Assembly (NCBI RefSeq): GCF_026340675.1 | Contig: NZ_JAPEOX010000001.1 | Location: 1,984,001-2,048,000, forward strand | DNA: 64,000 nt | Reading direction: 5' to 3' | From: Streptomyces sp. NBC_01264 | Lineage (GTDB): Bacteria; Actinomycetota; Actinomycetes; Streptomycetales; Streptomycetaceae | Part shown: piece after piece, positions 7,046 through 16,482 of the stretch | Layout: each line of letters starts with the position of its first letter | Numbering within the stretch: the first letter of the stretch is position 1 | Program-made: the position numbers and the translations under genes | Notes under the pieces: generated by a model | Seen by the model: only the letters and a program-made list of their open reading frames with translations | Databases searched by the model: none | What the model was told of the DNA's origin: nothing

Positions 7046-10000
7046 TCACGGTCGTGGGCCGTGGTGATCCCGGGCCGCGTGCCGCCCGCCCTGGAGGTCC
7101 AGCCGGTGGTCGGGGTCCGTCGCGCGGGTGATGGCGCTCTCCACGGCGGCGATCCGGTCGGCGAGCAGGCCGAGGGCGGCGACCGCTCGGGTCAGCGGGT
7201 CGTCCACGGTGCAGCCGAGGGCTTGGGTACGGACGTAGGACGTGGTGATCTCGGTCCAGCGGGCCGCCTGTTGCGGGGCCAGGGTGCCGCGGAGGGCCCC
7301 GAGTTTGAGGAGGTTGGCCTCGGCGCCGGTGGTGAGGGTCTGGGCCTCCGATGTGTAGTGGTCGTCGATCAGCGCGGTCAGTTCCGCGTCGTTCATTGCC
7401 GGGGAGATCCGAGCCGCGATCTTGTTCATGTTGCGGTAGGAGCCCTGGAGTTGGAAGGGCGGCTCGGTGCGACTCGCGTCGGTCTGGGCCGCGGAGGCGA
7501 TGTAGGCGTCGTTGACCGCGAGGACCGTATGCCGGGCGGCGAGCAGGTGGCGCAGGACGGCGAGGATCCGGTCCAATTCGGCGGGGGCGTAGGGGTGGGT
7601 GAGCCGGTCGGGTCGGGCGGTGGGGTCGTCGGCGGCGAGGCGTGCGAGCAGCTCCAGGTCGGTGCGGTCTCGGGCGGCGAGCGGGGCCAGGACGGGGTTG
7701 GAGGTGAGGGCGTTCTCGACGAAGCTGAGGGCGAAGACGTCCTCCTTGCCGGTCAGCACGTCCCCGAGGTTCCAGACGTCTGCGCGGTTCGCGAGCATGT
7801 CGGGGATGCGGAAGCGCTGCCCCGACTCGGTGTACGGGTTGCCGGCCATGCAGACGGCGAACCGCTTCCCTCGCAGGTCGTGCCCGTTCAGGGTGCGGAT
7901 CGCGTCGCACAGCGGGATGAACTTCTGGAGCAGCTCGGGCGAGGTGTGCTGGATGTCGTCCAGGTAGAGCAGGACGTTGTTGCCAGCCGCGAGCGCGAAG
8001 CCGATCTTCTGCAGTTCGCGACGGGCAGCGGCATCCGGGGCCTCGGCCGGGTCGAGGGATGTGGTGTCGTGGCCGAGGGCCGGTCCGTCCACCTTGACCA
8101 GGAGAAGCCCGAGTCGCTCGGCGACGTACTCCAGGAGCGTGGTCTTGCCGTATCCGGGCGGTGAGACGAGCAGGAGCAGGCCACTGCTGTCGGTGCGCTT
8201 GGCGTCCCCGGCCGCGCCCAGTTGCTTGGCGAGGTTGTCGCCTATGAGGGGGAGGTAGGCCTCGTCGACGAGGCGGTTGCGGACGAAGGAGGACATAACT
8301 CGGGGCCGGTACGCGTCGACGCGCAGCTGGGTGCGCATCGACGCGAGGAGGGTGCTGCGGCGCTGCTGGTAGGTGCGGAAGCCCGGGACGGCCTCGGCCG
8401 CGAAGTCGGTGGTGCGGGAGAGGAATTCGTCCAGCCGCAGGTCCAGGGAGCGCCCGGTGATCCGCGGATGGGTGCCGAGCAGGCCGGTGACGGTCGCCGT
8501 GGTCTCGCCGGTGACGTCGTAGCGCTCCAGGGAGGGGCACAGTTCGACGGCCGCGGCCTCGGCGATGTCGCCCGCGTCGATGTCCTCGCCGCAGGCCGCC
8601 GCGTAGGAGGCGAGCCAGCCCTCGACGAGGTGCCGGCGTACGGCCAGGTCGGGGAGAGCAGCCAGGTCCTGCTCGTACGGCGATGCTCCTAGGCTGCGGT
8701 GGAACTTCTCGAGGAGGATGCGGGCCGAGGCAGACACCGCGAATCCGACGGGGCCGGAAACCAACTCCTCGAAGAGGTACTCGGCGGTACGGCCGGCATC
8801 GGCTTTCCCGTCAGTGAGCCGGGTGACCTCGGAGGCGAGTTCGGCCAGCAGTCCGTCGATGGCGGTGGTGAGCCCGAAAGTCTCGCGGGCCCTGGCCAGG
8901 GACACCGCGCGACGGGCGAAGGTGTCACGGAAACCTTCCGTCGTGCCGTGTGCCCAGAACAGAGTGGCCGCCGCGCGCTCGCCCGACGGATAGCGCAGCA
9001 GTCCGGCGCTGTCGCGCAGCCGGATCAGTACACCCAGGATCGCGGTGGCGTCGTGGTCGTGGACGCCCCGCTCGTAGCCCTCGTCGTACGCGGCTTCGGC
9101 GGCCTGCCGCACGAGTTCCGACAGGTCGGCTGCGGCGAGAGCTTCCGGACCGTGTTCGGCCAGCAGCCGCGCGGCCAGGTACTCCCCCCGGTATACCTCG
9201 GGTGACTCCGACGGCAGCGACCGACCCCAGTAGGGCCGGGTGGCAGCGAATTCGGGGTCGGTGACCGGGCGGCGGTAGTCGGTGCCGGTCAGGGCGAAAG
9301 CCAGGCCGTCCTGGTGCGGTACGAGGGTCAGCTCGGGGGCCTGGCGGGTGACGGCAAAGCGGTGGCGGCCCAGGCGGATCGTGTCGCCGCCGTCCGCGAA
9401 CAGCTCGCCGCGGTCGCGCAGGGCACGTCCGGCCTCCTGGCGGGCAGCCAGCAGGCGGCCCTCCAGTTCCTCCGCTCTGACCGAATCGCCGAGCTGACGC
9501 AGCTCGTCGGCGCTGCGGCGGACCTTGGCCGCCATCGGGTCGGAGGCGAAGTAGGTGCTGATCTCGTCGAGGCTCTCCAGCCCGGATGCCCGGCGGGTGA
9601 CCGTCTCCAGGACCCGGCGCGCGGACTCGGAGAGGGCTTCGGCGCGCCGGGCGCGGGCGTCCCGGAGGGTCTGCTGGCGCGAGGAGAACGCGCCGTGGAT
9701 CTCGGTCCGCTTCTCGGTGATCTCGGCGAGGAATCCGTCGTGCTCGGCGAAGCGCGACTCCAGGTTCTCCAGTTGCAACAGCAGCCGGGCGAGCTGCGCC
9801 TCGCAGTCCTCGGGCATGGCGGCGGCGGCCAGGGCGCCGGTGACGGCCTGGCCCAGGAGTGCGAACTCGGCAGCGAACTCGGCCCGCCCTTCGCGGTCGA
9901 GGAGTTCTCGGCGGCGGGCGGCAAGCGTGGCGCGGGCCCGGTTCACGGACCCGAGGACGTCCACGACCCGCTCCAGGATGGTGGTGCGTACCGTCGCGTC

Positions 10001-11941
10001 ACCGATGTCCAGGCCCGCGACGACCTCGACGAGGGCCTGGAGGCCGAAGGTCCGCTCCTCCAGCCGCTCATCGACGGGGACGGCCTCGGCGACGGTGGTG
10101 ATGCCCTCCGCAACAGCCGTGAGTTGTTCGGCCTCGGCATGGTGGGCGGTGAAGGCGTCCTCGCGGTGCAGGAAGGCAACGGCACGCCGGGCCGTGGAGG
10201 TGATGTCGCCCTCCACGTTGGCGGCCAGGGCCTCGATGCCGTCGGTGTCCGCGTACCGCATCTCCTTGAGGGTGATCAAATGACCCTGGGCCCGGCGTAG
10301 TTCGGTAATGCGGTCGATCCACTCCTCGGCTGTGGCCGGGGCCTCGCCGCGGATACGGCGGATCAGCCGGGCGATCGACTGAGCTGATTCGGCGAGGGCG
10401 TTGGCAGCTTGCCGGGTGAGGACCTGGACGCTCTCGAATTCCTCCAGTACGTGCGCGGTGGTGGACCGGACCTCCTGGAGGGGGCCGTGCAGGTCCCCGG
10501 TCTCGGCATCGCGGAGCCAGGGGAACCGGTCGGCGGCCCGGACGCAGGCGGCGAGCAGCGTCTCGTAGACCGCCCCGGAGGGCGTGGCTTCGGTCGCTGT
10601 GGCTTGGCGTGCGATGGACAGGCAGTCGGCGATGCCCCGCACCAGGTCGGCGTTGCCGATGCGGGCGAGCGGGCCGTTTCCGGACGAGGAGGCGTAGGTG
10701 TCGGAGGTGTAGGGGGTGTGCCAGATCTGCACGGGGTGCATACGGGCGGGCTCCGCGGCGCCGGCGCGCAGGACGACGAGAGCGCCGTCGTCGAACAGCG
10801 CGTGGCCGTGGCAGGAGATGGGGGCGGCGACCTCCTTGCGGATGAGGTTGTAGGAGAGCAGCAGGCCGCGTCCTTCTGCGCGGGCGTGGAAGGTGAAGAG
10901 GACGTCCTCGCCGTTGGGAGCGCGCACGGCCTTCTCGAATTCCAGGTCCGTCGTGTCCGTGTCGAAAGTCCTCACGGTGCCCGAGGCGAGGCAGTAGCCG
11001 CCGGGGAAGACGATGCCCTCGTCGTCCGGCAGCCGGCGGCAGGACTGGCCGATGCCGTCGAGGCGGACGACGGTGTTCGTGACGGTGTTGAAGACCAGGT
11101 GACGCCTGGTCTCCTCCTTGTAGGGGTGGATCCGCAGCAGGATCAGTGCGCCCACGGTCGCGTAGGCGATCTCGGCGTCGGCGAGGGACTGCAGCGGCTC
11201 GTCAACCGGCTCGCGGTGGATGCCCTCGACGGTCTCAGTGTCGTCGACGGTCTTGACGGTGAGCGCGCCGCCGACCGTCGAGACGAAGAGCCGCCCGCCG
11301 ATGGAGGTGTGAGGGTGGCGGCCCAGGACGTGGTCGTCCCGGGTGGTCTCCCGCCACTCGACGTCGTGAGCGGGTGGGAAGACGTGGTCGCGTTCGCCCT
11401 GGGCGTCCAGGAACCGTGCCTCGCCGGCCGGGGTGAGGGACCAGCGCAGGACGCGGATGTCCTCGGCCTGCTCTCCGGTCTGGAAGACAGCCAGCAGCTT
11501 GCCGTCGACGCGGCGGAGCTGGAGCAGGCGTGCGCCTTGGTAGTAGCGGTGCAGAGCCCCGAACTCCCGGATGAAGCCGGGGTCGTCGAGGAGGCCGGGC
11601 ACCGCGTCCTCGGGGAGCGAGCTCAGGTCGCGGTCGTACAGGGCGAGCACGTCCCCGACGGACATCTCGCGCCCCTGGTGGGTGGCGCCGTTGTAGCCGA
11701 AGAGCAGCACGTCCCCGATGGCGACGATGTCGCGGGGTACGCGGCTGTGCTCGGTGCGGATGCGCTCGGAGCCCGAAAGCGTGAGCCCGGCTCCGCCGAA
11801 CTCGGCGATCCGAGCGGCGTTGAGGACCTCCGCGCGCCGGGCCAGCTCGCCGGCCTGCGCCGCCATCCGGTCGCGCAGCACCTCGTACGACAGCACCTCG
11901 TACGTACGGGCGTCCATCGCCGTGGCCGTGGCCGTGGTCAT
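7046..11941 (-). CDS. Giant AAA ATPase of the 'DNA repair ATPase' (DUF3686-like) family, 1631 aa
   Basis: The ATG at 11941 (MTTATATAMD) has GAGGGAG upstream; an in-frame ATG 24 bases earlier has none. The N-terminal ~500 residues look like a beta-rich repeat region (motifs such as FGYNGATHQGREMSVGDV). A long helical middle (about 480-900) follows. Near residue 1260 comes an AAA P-loop SPPGYGKTT, with Walker B LLYLDDIQ near 1325. The C-terminus is helical. Proteins of this type are annotated as ATPases involved in DNA repair, but the mechanism is not established. The gene lies between a flotillin and a zinc ribbon in one operon, so a membrane-linked remodelling role is as likely as a direct DNA role. 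Confidence 0.85.
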   Translation of the reverse strand: MTTATATAMDARTYEVLSYEVLRDRMAAQAGELARRAEVLNAARIAEFGGAGLTLSGSERIRTEHSRVPRDIVAIGDVLLFGYNGATHQGREMSVGDVLALYDRDLSSLPEDAVPGLLDDPGFIREFGALHRYYQGARLLQLRRVDGKLLAVFQTGEQAEDIRVLRWSLTPAGEARFLDAQGERDHVFPPAHDVEWRETTRDDHVLGRHPHTSIGGRLFVSTVGGALTVKTVDDTETVEGIHREPVDEPLQSLADAEIAYATVGALILLRIHPYKEETRRHLVFNTVTNTVVRLDGIGQSCRRLPDDEGIVFPGGYCLASGTVRTFDTDTTDLEFEKAVRAPNGEDVLFTFHARAEGRGLLLSYNLIRKEVAAPISCHGHALFDDGALVVLRAGAAEPARMHPVQIWHTPYTSDTYASSSGNGPLARIGNADLVRGIADCLSIARQATATEATPSGAVYETLLAACVRAADRFPWLRDAETGDLHGPLQEVRSTTAHVLEEFESVQVLTRQAANALAESAQSIARLIRRIRGEAPATAEEWIDRITELRRAQGHLITLKEMRYADTDGIEALAANVEGDITSTARRAVAFLHREDAFTAHHAEAEQLTAVAEGITTVAEAVPVDERLEERTFGLQALVEVVAGLDIGDATVRTTILERVVDVLGSVNRARATLAARRRELLDREGRAEFAAEFALLGQAVTGALAAAAMPEDCEAQLARLLLQLENLESRFAEHDGFLAEITEKRTEIHGAFSSRQQTLRDARARRAEALSESARRVLETVTRRASGLESLDEISTYFASDPMAAKVRRSADELRQLGDSVRAEELEGRLLAARQEAGRALRDRGELFADGGDTIRLGRHRFAVTRQAPELTLVPHQDGLAFALTGTDYRRPVTDPEFAATRPYWGRSLPSESPEVYRGEYLAARLLAEHGPEALAAADLSELVRQAAEAAYDEGYERGVHDHDATAILGVLIRLRDSAGLLRYPSGERAAATLFWAHGTTEGFRDTFARRAVSLARARETFGLTTAIDGLLAELASEVTRLTDGKADAGRTAEYLFEELVSGPVGFAVSASARILLEKFHRSLGASPYEQDLAALPDLAVRRHLVEGWLASYAAACGEDIDAGDIAEAAAVELCPSLERYDVTGETTATVTGLLGTHPRITGRSLDLRLDEFLSRTTDFAAEAVPGFRTYQQRRSTLLASMRTQLRVDAYRPRVMSSFVRNRLVDEAYLPLIGDNLAKQLGAAGDAKRTDSSGLLLLVSPPGYGKTTLLEYVAERLGLLLVKVDGPALGHDTTSLDPAEAPDAAARRELQKIGFALAAGNNVLLYLDDIQHTSPELLQKFIPLCDAIRTLNGHDLRGKRFAVCMAGNPYTESGQRFRIPDMLANRADVWNLGDVLTGKEDVFALSFVENALTSNPVLAPLAARDRTDLELLARLAADDPTARPDRLTHPYAPAELDRILAVLRHLLAARHTVLAVNDAYIASAAQTDASRTEPPFQLQGSYRNMNKIAARISPAMNDAELTALIDDHYTSEAQTLTTGAEANLLKLGALRGTLAPQQAARWTEITTSYVRTQALGCTVDDPLTRAVAALGLLADRIAAVESAITRATDPDHRLDLQGGRHAARDHHGPRP

Positions 11942-12034
11942 GTGTTCCAGCTCCCTCGTAAGCAAAGTGGTGCTGTTCCGGAGCCGCCGCCCCCTCCGCG
12001 GCGGCTCCGGAACGTGACCGCACCCCCGTGGCGG

Positions 12035-14080
12035 TCAGCTCTTGGCGGTGCCGTTCAGGCCGGCGAGTGCGGTCACCGGCGTGTCGGCCAGGCCCAGCTG
12101 CCGGGCCTTGGCCATCAGCTCGTCCAGCTGCCCCGATCCGGTCGGCATGAGCTTCATCAGCAGGGCCGAGACGGTCAGGTGCTGCACGTCGGACGTGGAC
12201 ACCGAGCCCAGTGCCTTCGTGAGGTCTTCCGTGAAAGAGCCGGAGCCGTCCAGCCAGGGCCCGGCCAGGGTCTGGGCGGTCTGGGAGTTGTCCATGAACC
12301 CGTCCACGGCCCGGCCCATCGACATCGCTCCGACGATGCGGTCGAAGAACGCCGACTCACCGCCGATGATGCTGATGTCGGCGCTTTCCAGCCCGGTCGC
12401 CAGGACGGTTGCCTGGGCTTCTGCGACCTGGCGCTGCATGTCCAGCCCGGCGAGCCGAATCTCCTTCTCCGCCTCCAGCCGCAGCCGGTACTCCTCGTGG
12501 CCGCGTGAGGCCTCGTCGAGCGCGGCCATGGCCGCCGCCTTCTCGGTCAGGCCCTCGGCCTCCGCCTTCAGCTTCTCGCCGATGGCGGTCGCCTCGGCGA
12601 GTGCCATCTCGCGGGCGCCGTCGGCCTCCGCCTTCAGTCGCGCCGTCGTGGCTCCGGCCTCGGCCCGGCCGGTCTTCTCGATCGCGTCCGCTTCCTTCTC
12701 CCGTACGGCGACGGCGGCCAGGCCTTCGGCGGCGGCCTCCGCCTGGATGCCTTCGGCGAGGCGGATCTTGGCGCGGGCGTCGAGGTCGGCGGTCTTGTTG
12801 CGGGCCTCGGCGAGCGTGAGTTCCTCGGCCGCCCGGTGCACGGCTGCCTGTTCGGCGGCCTCCGCCGCCTTGATGTCCTTGACCAGCTTCTCCTGGGCTT
12901 CCGCCTCGGCGCCGATGACGATCGCCTGCCGGGTCCGCTCGGCCTCCTCCACCGTACGGAGCCGCTTGATGGACTCCTCCTGCTCGGCGACGGTACGGTC
13001 CACCGCGATCCGCTCGCGCACGACCTCGGCGATGTCCCGCTTCTCGGTCTCGACCTCCTTGTCGGCGGCGATCCGACTCAGCTGAGTCTCCCGCTCCCGC
13101 GCGATGACCTCCAGCAGACGGTCCTTCTCGATGCGCTCGTTCTCGATGGCGATGACCCGCTCGCGGTTCTTCTGCGCGACGGCCACCTCGCGCGCCTGGT
13201 TCTCGCGCTGGATACCGAGCTGCTCCTCCGTCTTGAGGAAGGCGCTCTGCGCGCGCAGCCGCTCCTCCTCCACCACTCGCGCGGTTTCCGCTTCCTCCCG
13301 CGCCCGCACCGTCTCGATCTCGCGGCGCTGCTTGATCTCGGCGTCGGCCTGCCGGCGCTCCAGCTCCAGGATCGCCTCGCGGGCGTCGACGTTCTGGCGG
13401 GTAAGTTCCTTCTGCTCGTGCTGGCGGAACTCGTTGGTGCGCACGCTCTCGATGGCCGTCAGCTCGGTGATCTTCCGGATGCCCTGGGCATCCAGGATGT
13501 TGCCGGCGTCCAGCTGGGAGAGCGGGGTCTGCTCCAGGTAGTCGATCGCCGCGTCCTCAAGGCTGTAGCCGTTCAGATCGGTGCCGATGATGTGGATGAT
13601 CCGGTCGCGCAGTTCGTTGCGCATCGTGTAGAGGTCGGTGAAGTCGAGCTGCTTGCCGACCGTCTTGAGCGCCTCGGAGAACTTCGCGTTGAACAGCTCC
13701 TGCAGGGTCGCCTTGTCCGAGGCCCGCTGGGTGCCGATGGCCTGGGCGACCTTGATGACGTCCTCGACGGTCTTGTTGACGCGCACGAAGAACGAGATGC
13801 GGATGTCGGCGCGGATGTTGTCCTTGCAGATGAGACCGTCGCGGCCGGTCCGGGAGATCTCGATGGTCTTCACCGAGATGTCCATAATCTCGGCCTTGTG
13901 CAGCACGGGCAGCACGACCTGACCGGTGAAGGTCACATCGACCTTCCGCATCTTGGAGACGATCAGGGCCTTGCCCTGCTCGACCTTGCGGAACAACCGG
14001 GTCACCACGAGCAGAGCCGCGATCACGAGGAAGAGAACGACGATGACGAGCGTGCCAAGGCCCAAAGAAATGGCATCCAT
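12035..14080 (-). CDS. Flotillin (SPFH/band 7, YqiK-like), 681 aa
   Basis: An N-terminal membrane helix (about 5-27) precedes an SPFH/prohibitin domain (about 30-220). Then comes a very long charged coiled coil (about 225-580) rich in E, R, A and Q, including the EAEA-type repeats typical of flotillins. The C-terminus is a small domain. Flotillins oligomerise on the inner face of the membrane and organise functional microdomains. The ATG at 14080 has GTGGGGA upstream. It lies 62 bases after the YqiJ-like gene and 93 bases before the ATPase gene on the same strand. The pairing with a YqiJ-like OB-fold membrane protein is the known NfeD/flotillin partnership. Confidence 0.93.
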   Translation of the reverse strand: MDAISLGLGTLVIVVLFLVIAALLVVTRLFRKVEQGKALIVSKMRKVDVTFTGQVVLPVLHKAEIMDISVKTIEISRTGRDGLICKDNIRADIRISFFVRVNKTVEDVIKVAQAIGTQRASDKATLQELFNAKFSEALKTVGKQLDFTDLYTMRNELRDRIIHIIGTDLNGYSLEDAAIDYLEQTPLSQLDAGNILDAQGIRKITELTAIESVRTNEFRQHEQKELTRQNVDAREAILELERRQADAEIKQRREIETVRAREEAETARVVEEERLRAQSAFLKTEEQLGIQRENQAREVAVAQKNRERVIAIENERIEKDRLLEVIARERETQLSRIAADKEVETEKRDIAEVVRERIAVDRTVAEQEESIKRLRTVEEAERTRQAIVIGAEAEAQEKLVKDIKAAEAAEQAAVHRAAEELTLAEARNKTADLDARAKIRLAEGIQAEAAAEGLAAVAVREKEADAIEKTGRAEAGATTARLKAEADGAREMALAEATAIGEKLKAEAEGLTEKAAAMAALDEASRGHEEYRLRLEAEKEIRLAGLDMQRQVAEAQATVLATGLESADISIIGGESAFFDRIVGAMSMGRAVDGFMDNSQTAQTLAGPWLDGSGSFTEDLTKALGSVSTSDVQHLTVSALLMKLMPTGSGQLDELMAKARQLGLADTPVTALAGLNGTAKS

Positions 14081-14142
14081 GAGGAGTCCCCACGTGAGAA
14101 GTCGAAGCTGAGAAGCCCGGGAAGACTGAGAAGAGCGGCGGA

Positions 14143-14748
14143 TCAGCCGCGCGGGTCGAGCGCCGCATCGAAGGGCGCGACCCAGAAGAACTCGCCTGCG
14201 TCGTCGTACGCATAGAGCAGCGCAGTACTGCCGAGCGTGAGCGGGTCGCTGCCGTGCTGGCGTACCTGGACGAGCGAAGTGGCGCCGTCCCCTGCCGCGA
14301 CCTCGGCCTGGCCGAAGCCCGCGTCCACCCGCCCCGTGCGGATGACGCAGGTCAGACCGACGAAGTCCAGCCGGGACGGCCCGGGTTCATCGGGAAAGAG
14401 CTTGGCCAGGGGCCGTACGAGGTGTCGGGTGACGCGCCAGGACAGGAAGACCGAGGCGAACAGCAGGGCGGCGCCGAGGAAATGAACCAGGGCGCCGGGC
14501 CACCCCGTACGGGCAAGGAGCACGGAGCCGGAAAGGCTCGTGAACCAGGCCAGGCCGATCAGCAGCGAGGCCGGCACCGTGACGGGCACACCGCCGATGC
14601 CGAGAGCACTGCTGCCGGAATCAGCACCGACACCGTCGTGATCCGCGGCCCCGCACAGCACGAGCAGCCAGAACCCGAGAACCACGACCAGGGCGGCTGT
14701 GAACAGCACGGTGGGAAAGCCCAGAGCGGCCCTGATGAACTCGTCCAC
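14143..14748 (-). CDS. YqiJ-like (NfeD-related) OB-fold membrane protein, 201 aa
   Basis: The GTG at 14748 (VDEFIRAALGFPTVLF) is chosen for the GGGAGGGGGAGG site directly before it. Three hydrophobic helices lie at about 9-33, 53-72 and 82-105. A soluble beta-rich C-terminal domain follows (about 125-201, including FVGLTCVIRTGRVDAGFGQAEV), which fits the OB-fold of the YqiJ/NfeD group. These proteins partner with flotillins in membrane microdomains. It is the first gene of the operon with flotillin, ATPase and zinc ribbon. Its upstream region carries the palindrome and 11-base repeats shared with the antiporter promoters. Confidence 0.82.
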   Translation of the reverse strand: MDEFIRAALGFPTVLFTAALVVVLGFWLLVLCGAADHDGVGADSGSSALGIGGVPVTVPASLLIGLAWFTSLSGSVLLARTGWPGALVHFLGAALLFASVFLSWRVTRHLVRPLAKLFPDEPGPSRLDFVGLTCVIRTGRVDAGFGQAEVAAGDGATSLVQVRQHGSDPLTLGSTALLYAYDDAGEFFWVAPFDAALDPRG

Positions 14749-14837
14749 GCCTCCCCCTCCCTTCCGGCACCCGGCATCAGGTGCGTGGGCCCGTCCGGCC
14801 TCGGCCCATCCTGCCCCGACGGGAGCCCGTCGCACAT

Positions 14838-14852
14838 TGCCGATCACCGGCA
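14838..14852. promoter_or_regulatory. Palindrome TGCCG-N5-CGGCA (site C)
   Basis: TGCCGATCACCGGCA is preceded by CGCACAT, identical in its first twelve bases to site A (CGCACATTGCCG). It lies 90 bases upstream of the YqiJ-like start and about 100 bases upstream of the divergent monooxygenase start, 3 bases from the tandem hexamers of site C. Confidence 0.45.
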
Positions 14853-14855
14853 GTC

Positions 14856-14872
14856 TTTACGCGACATTGACG
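14856..14872. promoter_or_regulatory. Two hexamers at 11-base period (site C)
   Basis: TTTACG at 14856 and TTGACG at 14867 are 11 bases apart, the same two hexamers and same period as in sites A and B. They sit between the YqiJ-flotillin-ATPase operon and the monooxygenase gene. Confidence 0.45.
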
Positions 14873-14907
14873 CCGACCGCAGGATGGTGCGGGTGACGCT
14901 AGTTAGC

Positions 14908-14938
14908 GTTAGTGTCTAACCTACGTTAGCGACTAACG
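14908..14938. promoter_or_regulatory. Double dyad operator, probably of the TetR regulator
   Basis: Two copies of the dyad GTTAG-N3-CTAAC lie at 14908-14920 (centre TGT) and 14925-14937 (centre CGA), 17 bases apart. The second has extended arms CGTTAG/CTAACG. A further GTTAGCG half lies at 14903. The site ends 14 bases before the monooxygenase start codon, overlapping the expected promoter. A TetR regulator is encoded just downstream of the monooxygenase, which makes it the obvious candidate ligand. Confidence 0.7.
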
Positions 14939-14951
14939 AAAGGTGGCTGCC

Positions 14952-16448
14952 ATGCCCTCGACGACGGTTGTGGTGGCCGGTGCCGGGCCGACCGGACTGG
15001 CGACGGCCTGTGGACTAGGCGCGGCGGGAGTCTCCGTCCGGGTGCTGGACAAGGCGCCTGGACCAGCTGCGACCTCGCGGGCCCTGGGCCTTCAGCCTCG
15101 GGGGGCAGAGGTGCTCGACCGCCTCGGGGCGCTCGGCGATCTACCCGAGCGATCGGTGCGCATCGCCCACGTCGTCACGCACGTCGACGGCAGGCCCCTG
15201 GCCAGGCTCCCAGTGGGACAGCCCACGAAACTGGTGACCAGGCCCGGCCTGCTCATGTCCCAGGCCGAGGTCGAGGCCCGGCTCCGGGACCGCCTGGCCG
15301 AATTCGGCGTCGAAGTCGAATGGGGCCGCGAGCTGCTGGACGTGCGTCAGGACTCGGACCGGGTCGTCCTCCGCCTTGGCGAGGGTGAGGAGCAGACGGC
15401 TGACTGGCTGGTGGGGTGCGACGGCGCACACAGCCGCGTACGCAAGGCCGCCGGAATCGCTTTCCCCGGTGTGCCCGTCGTTGAACGCTTCCTGCTGGCC
15501 GATGTCAGGGCACGTCTGCCGATCCCCAGGGACACGGTCGCGGTCTGGCTGCGCGGAGACACGATGCTGGGGGCGTTTCCGCTTCCAGGGGACAACGTGT
15601 GGCGCCTGATGGCGCCCGCAGCGGCCGGATCCGCCGCGGACCCGATGGAGACGCTGACGGAGCTGCTCCTGCACGAGGCCGGAATTCCCGGCACCGCCGT
15701 GCGCGAGGTCCTCTGGACCTCCACGTTCCGGATTCACCGGCGCCTCGCCTCGTCATACCGCCAGGGCAGGATCCTGCTCGCCGGCGACGCCGCGCACATC
15801 CACAGCCCCTTCGGCGGCCAGGGCATGAACACCGGCCTGGGCGATGCCGAGAACCTGGCCTGGAAGCTTGCCCTGGTCGCCGCAGGGCGGTCCGCCGACG
15901 GCCTGCTCGACACCTACGAGGCCGAACGCAAACCCATCGCACGCGAGGTACTCGCATCCACGACCGCCATGACCGGCGTGGTCCTCGGACAGACCGCGTG
16001 GGCGCGGGCCTTGCGTGATCACGTCTTCGTCCCCCTGCTCAACCGGGCTGCCATCCAACGCCGGCTCTGGGAGAAGTCCTCACAGCTGACCCTCACCTAC
16101 CGCAAAGGCCCGCTCGGTGCCGGCCGCCAGCTCCCCAGCTCCGCCCCGCGCACCGGCGACCGCGTACCCGACCTCGCCTGCATCCGCCAGGACGGCACGC
16201 CCACCCGCCTGTACGAGGAACTGCGCACAGGCTGGGTCCTGCTCATGCCCGGAGCGCTACGCGCGGCCCAGGAGGCCGTCGCCCTGCGGCACCTCGGAGT
16301 CGGCGGCCTGACCGCGCTCACCATGCCGGGAAGCCGACAACACAGCCTGCTGGTACGGCCTGACGCCCACCTGGCCTGGCGCGGAACGTCGCCGGTCGCC
16401 CTGGACAGGACACTGGCACGCATACTCGGGAACGGCACAATGCAGTGA
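14952..16448 (+). CDS. FAD-dependent aromatic monooxygenase, 498 aa
   Basis: The ATG at 14952 (MPSTTVVVAGAGPTG) follows AAAGGTGG. All three fingerprints of class A flavin monooxygenases are present: GAGPTGLATACGL near residue 11, the DG motif VGCDGAHSRVRKA near 160, and the GD motif LLAGDAAHIHSPFGGQGMN near 280. The C-terminal ~110 residues are thioredoxin-like, as in phenol or polyketide hydroxylases. It should hydroxylate or epoxidise an aromatic or polyketide-like compound using NAD(P)H and oxygen. It forms a likely operon with the TetR gene 34 bases downstream, under a double-dyad operator. Substrate is unknown; self-defence against an aromatic antibiotic is possible. Confidence 0.9.
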   Translation: MPSTTVVVAGAGPTGLATACGLGAAGVSVRVLDKAPGPAATSRALGLQPRGAEVLDRLGALGDLPERSVRIAHVVTHVDGRPLARLPVGQPTKLVTRPGLLMSQAEVEARLRDRLAEFGVEVEWGRELLDVRQDSDRVVLRLGEGEEQTADWLVGCDGAHSRVRKAAGIAFPGVPVVERFLLADVRARLPIPRDTVAVWLRGDTMLGAFPLPGDNVWRLMAPAAAGSAADPMETLTELLLHEAGIPGTAVREVLWTSTFRIHRRLASSYRQGRILLAGDAAHIHSPFGGQGMNTGLGDAENLAWKLALVAAGRSADGLLDTYEAERKPIAREVLASTTAMTGVVLGQTAWARALRDHVFVPLLNRAAIQRRLWEKSSQLTLTYRKGPLGAGRQLPSSAPRTGDRVPDLACIRQDGTPTRLYEELRTGWVLLMPGALRAAQEAVALRHLGVGGLTALTMPGSRQHSLLVRPDAHLAWRGTSPVALDRTLARILGNGTMQ

Positions 16449-16482
16449 GCGAGCACCGAGAACGCCCGGAGGCGGCAGGTCC

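Noticed and set aside
10409..14215. Long plus-strand frames opposite the ATPase and flotillin genes
   Set aside because: They mirror the coiled-coil and ATPase codons; no family motifs or ribosome binding sites.
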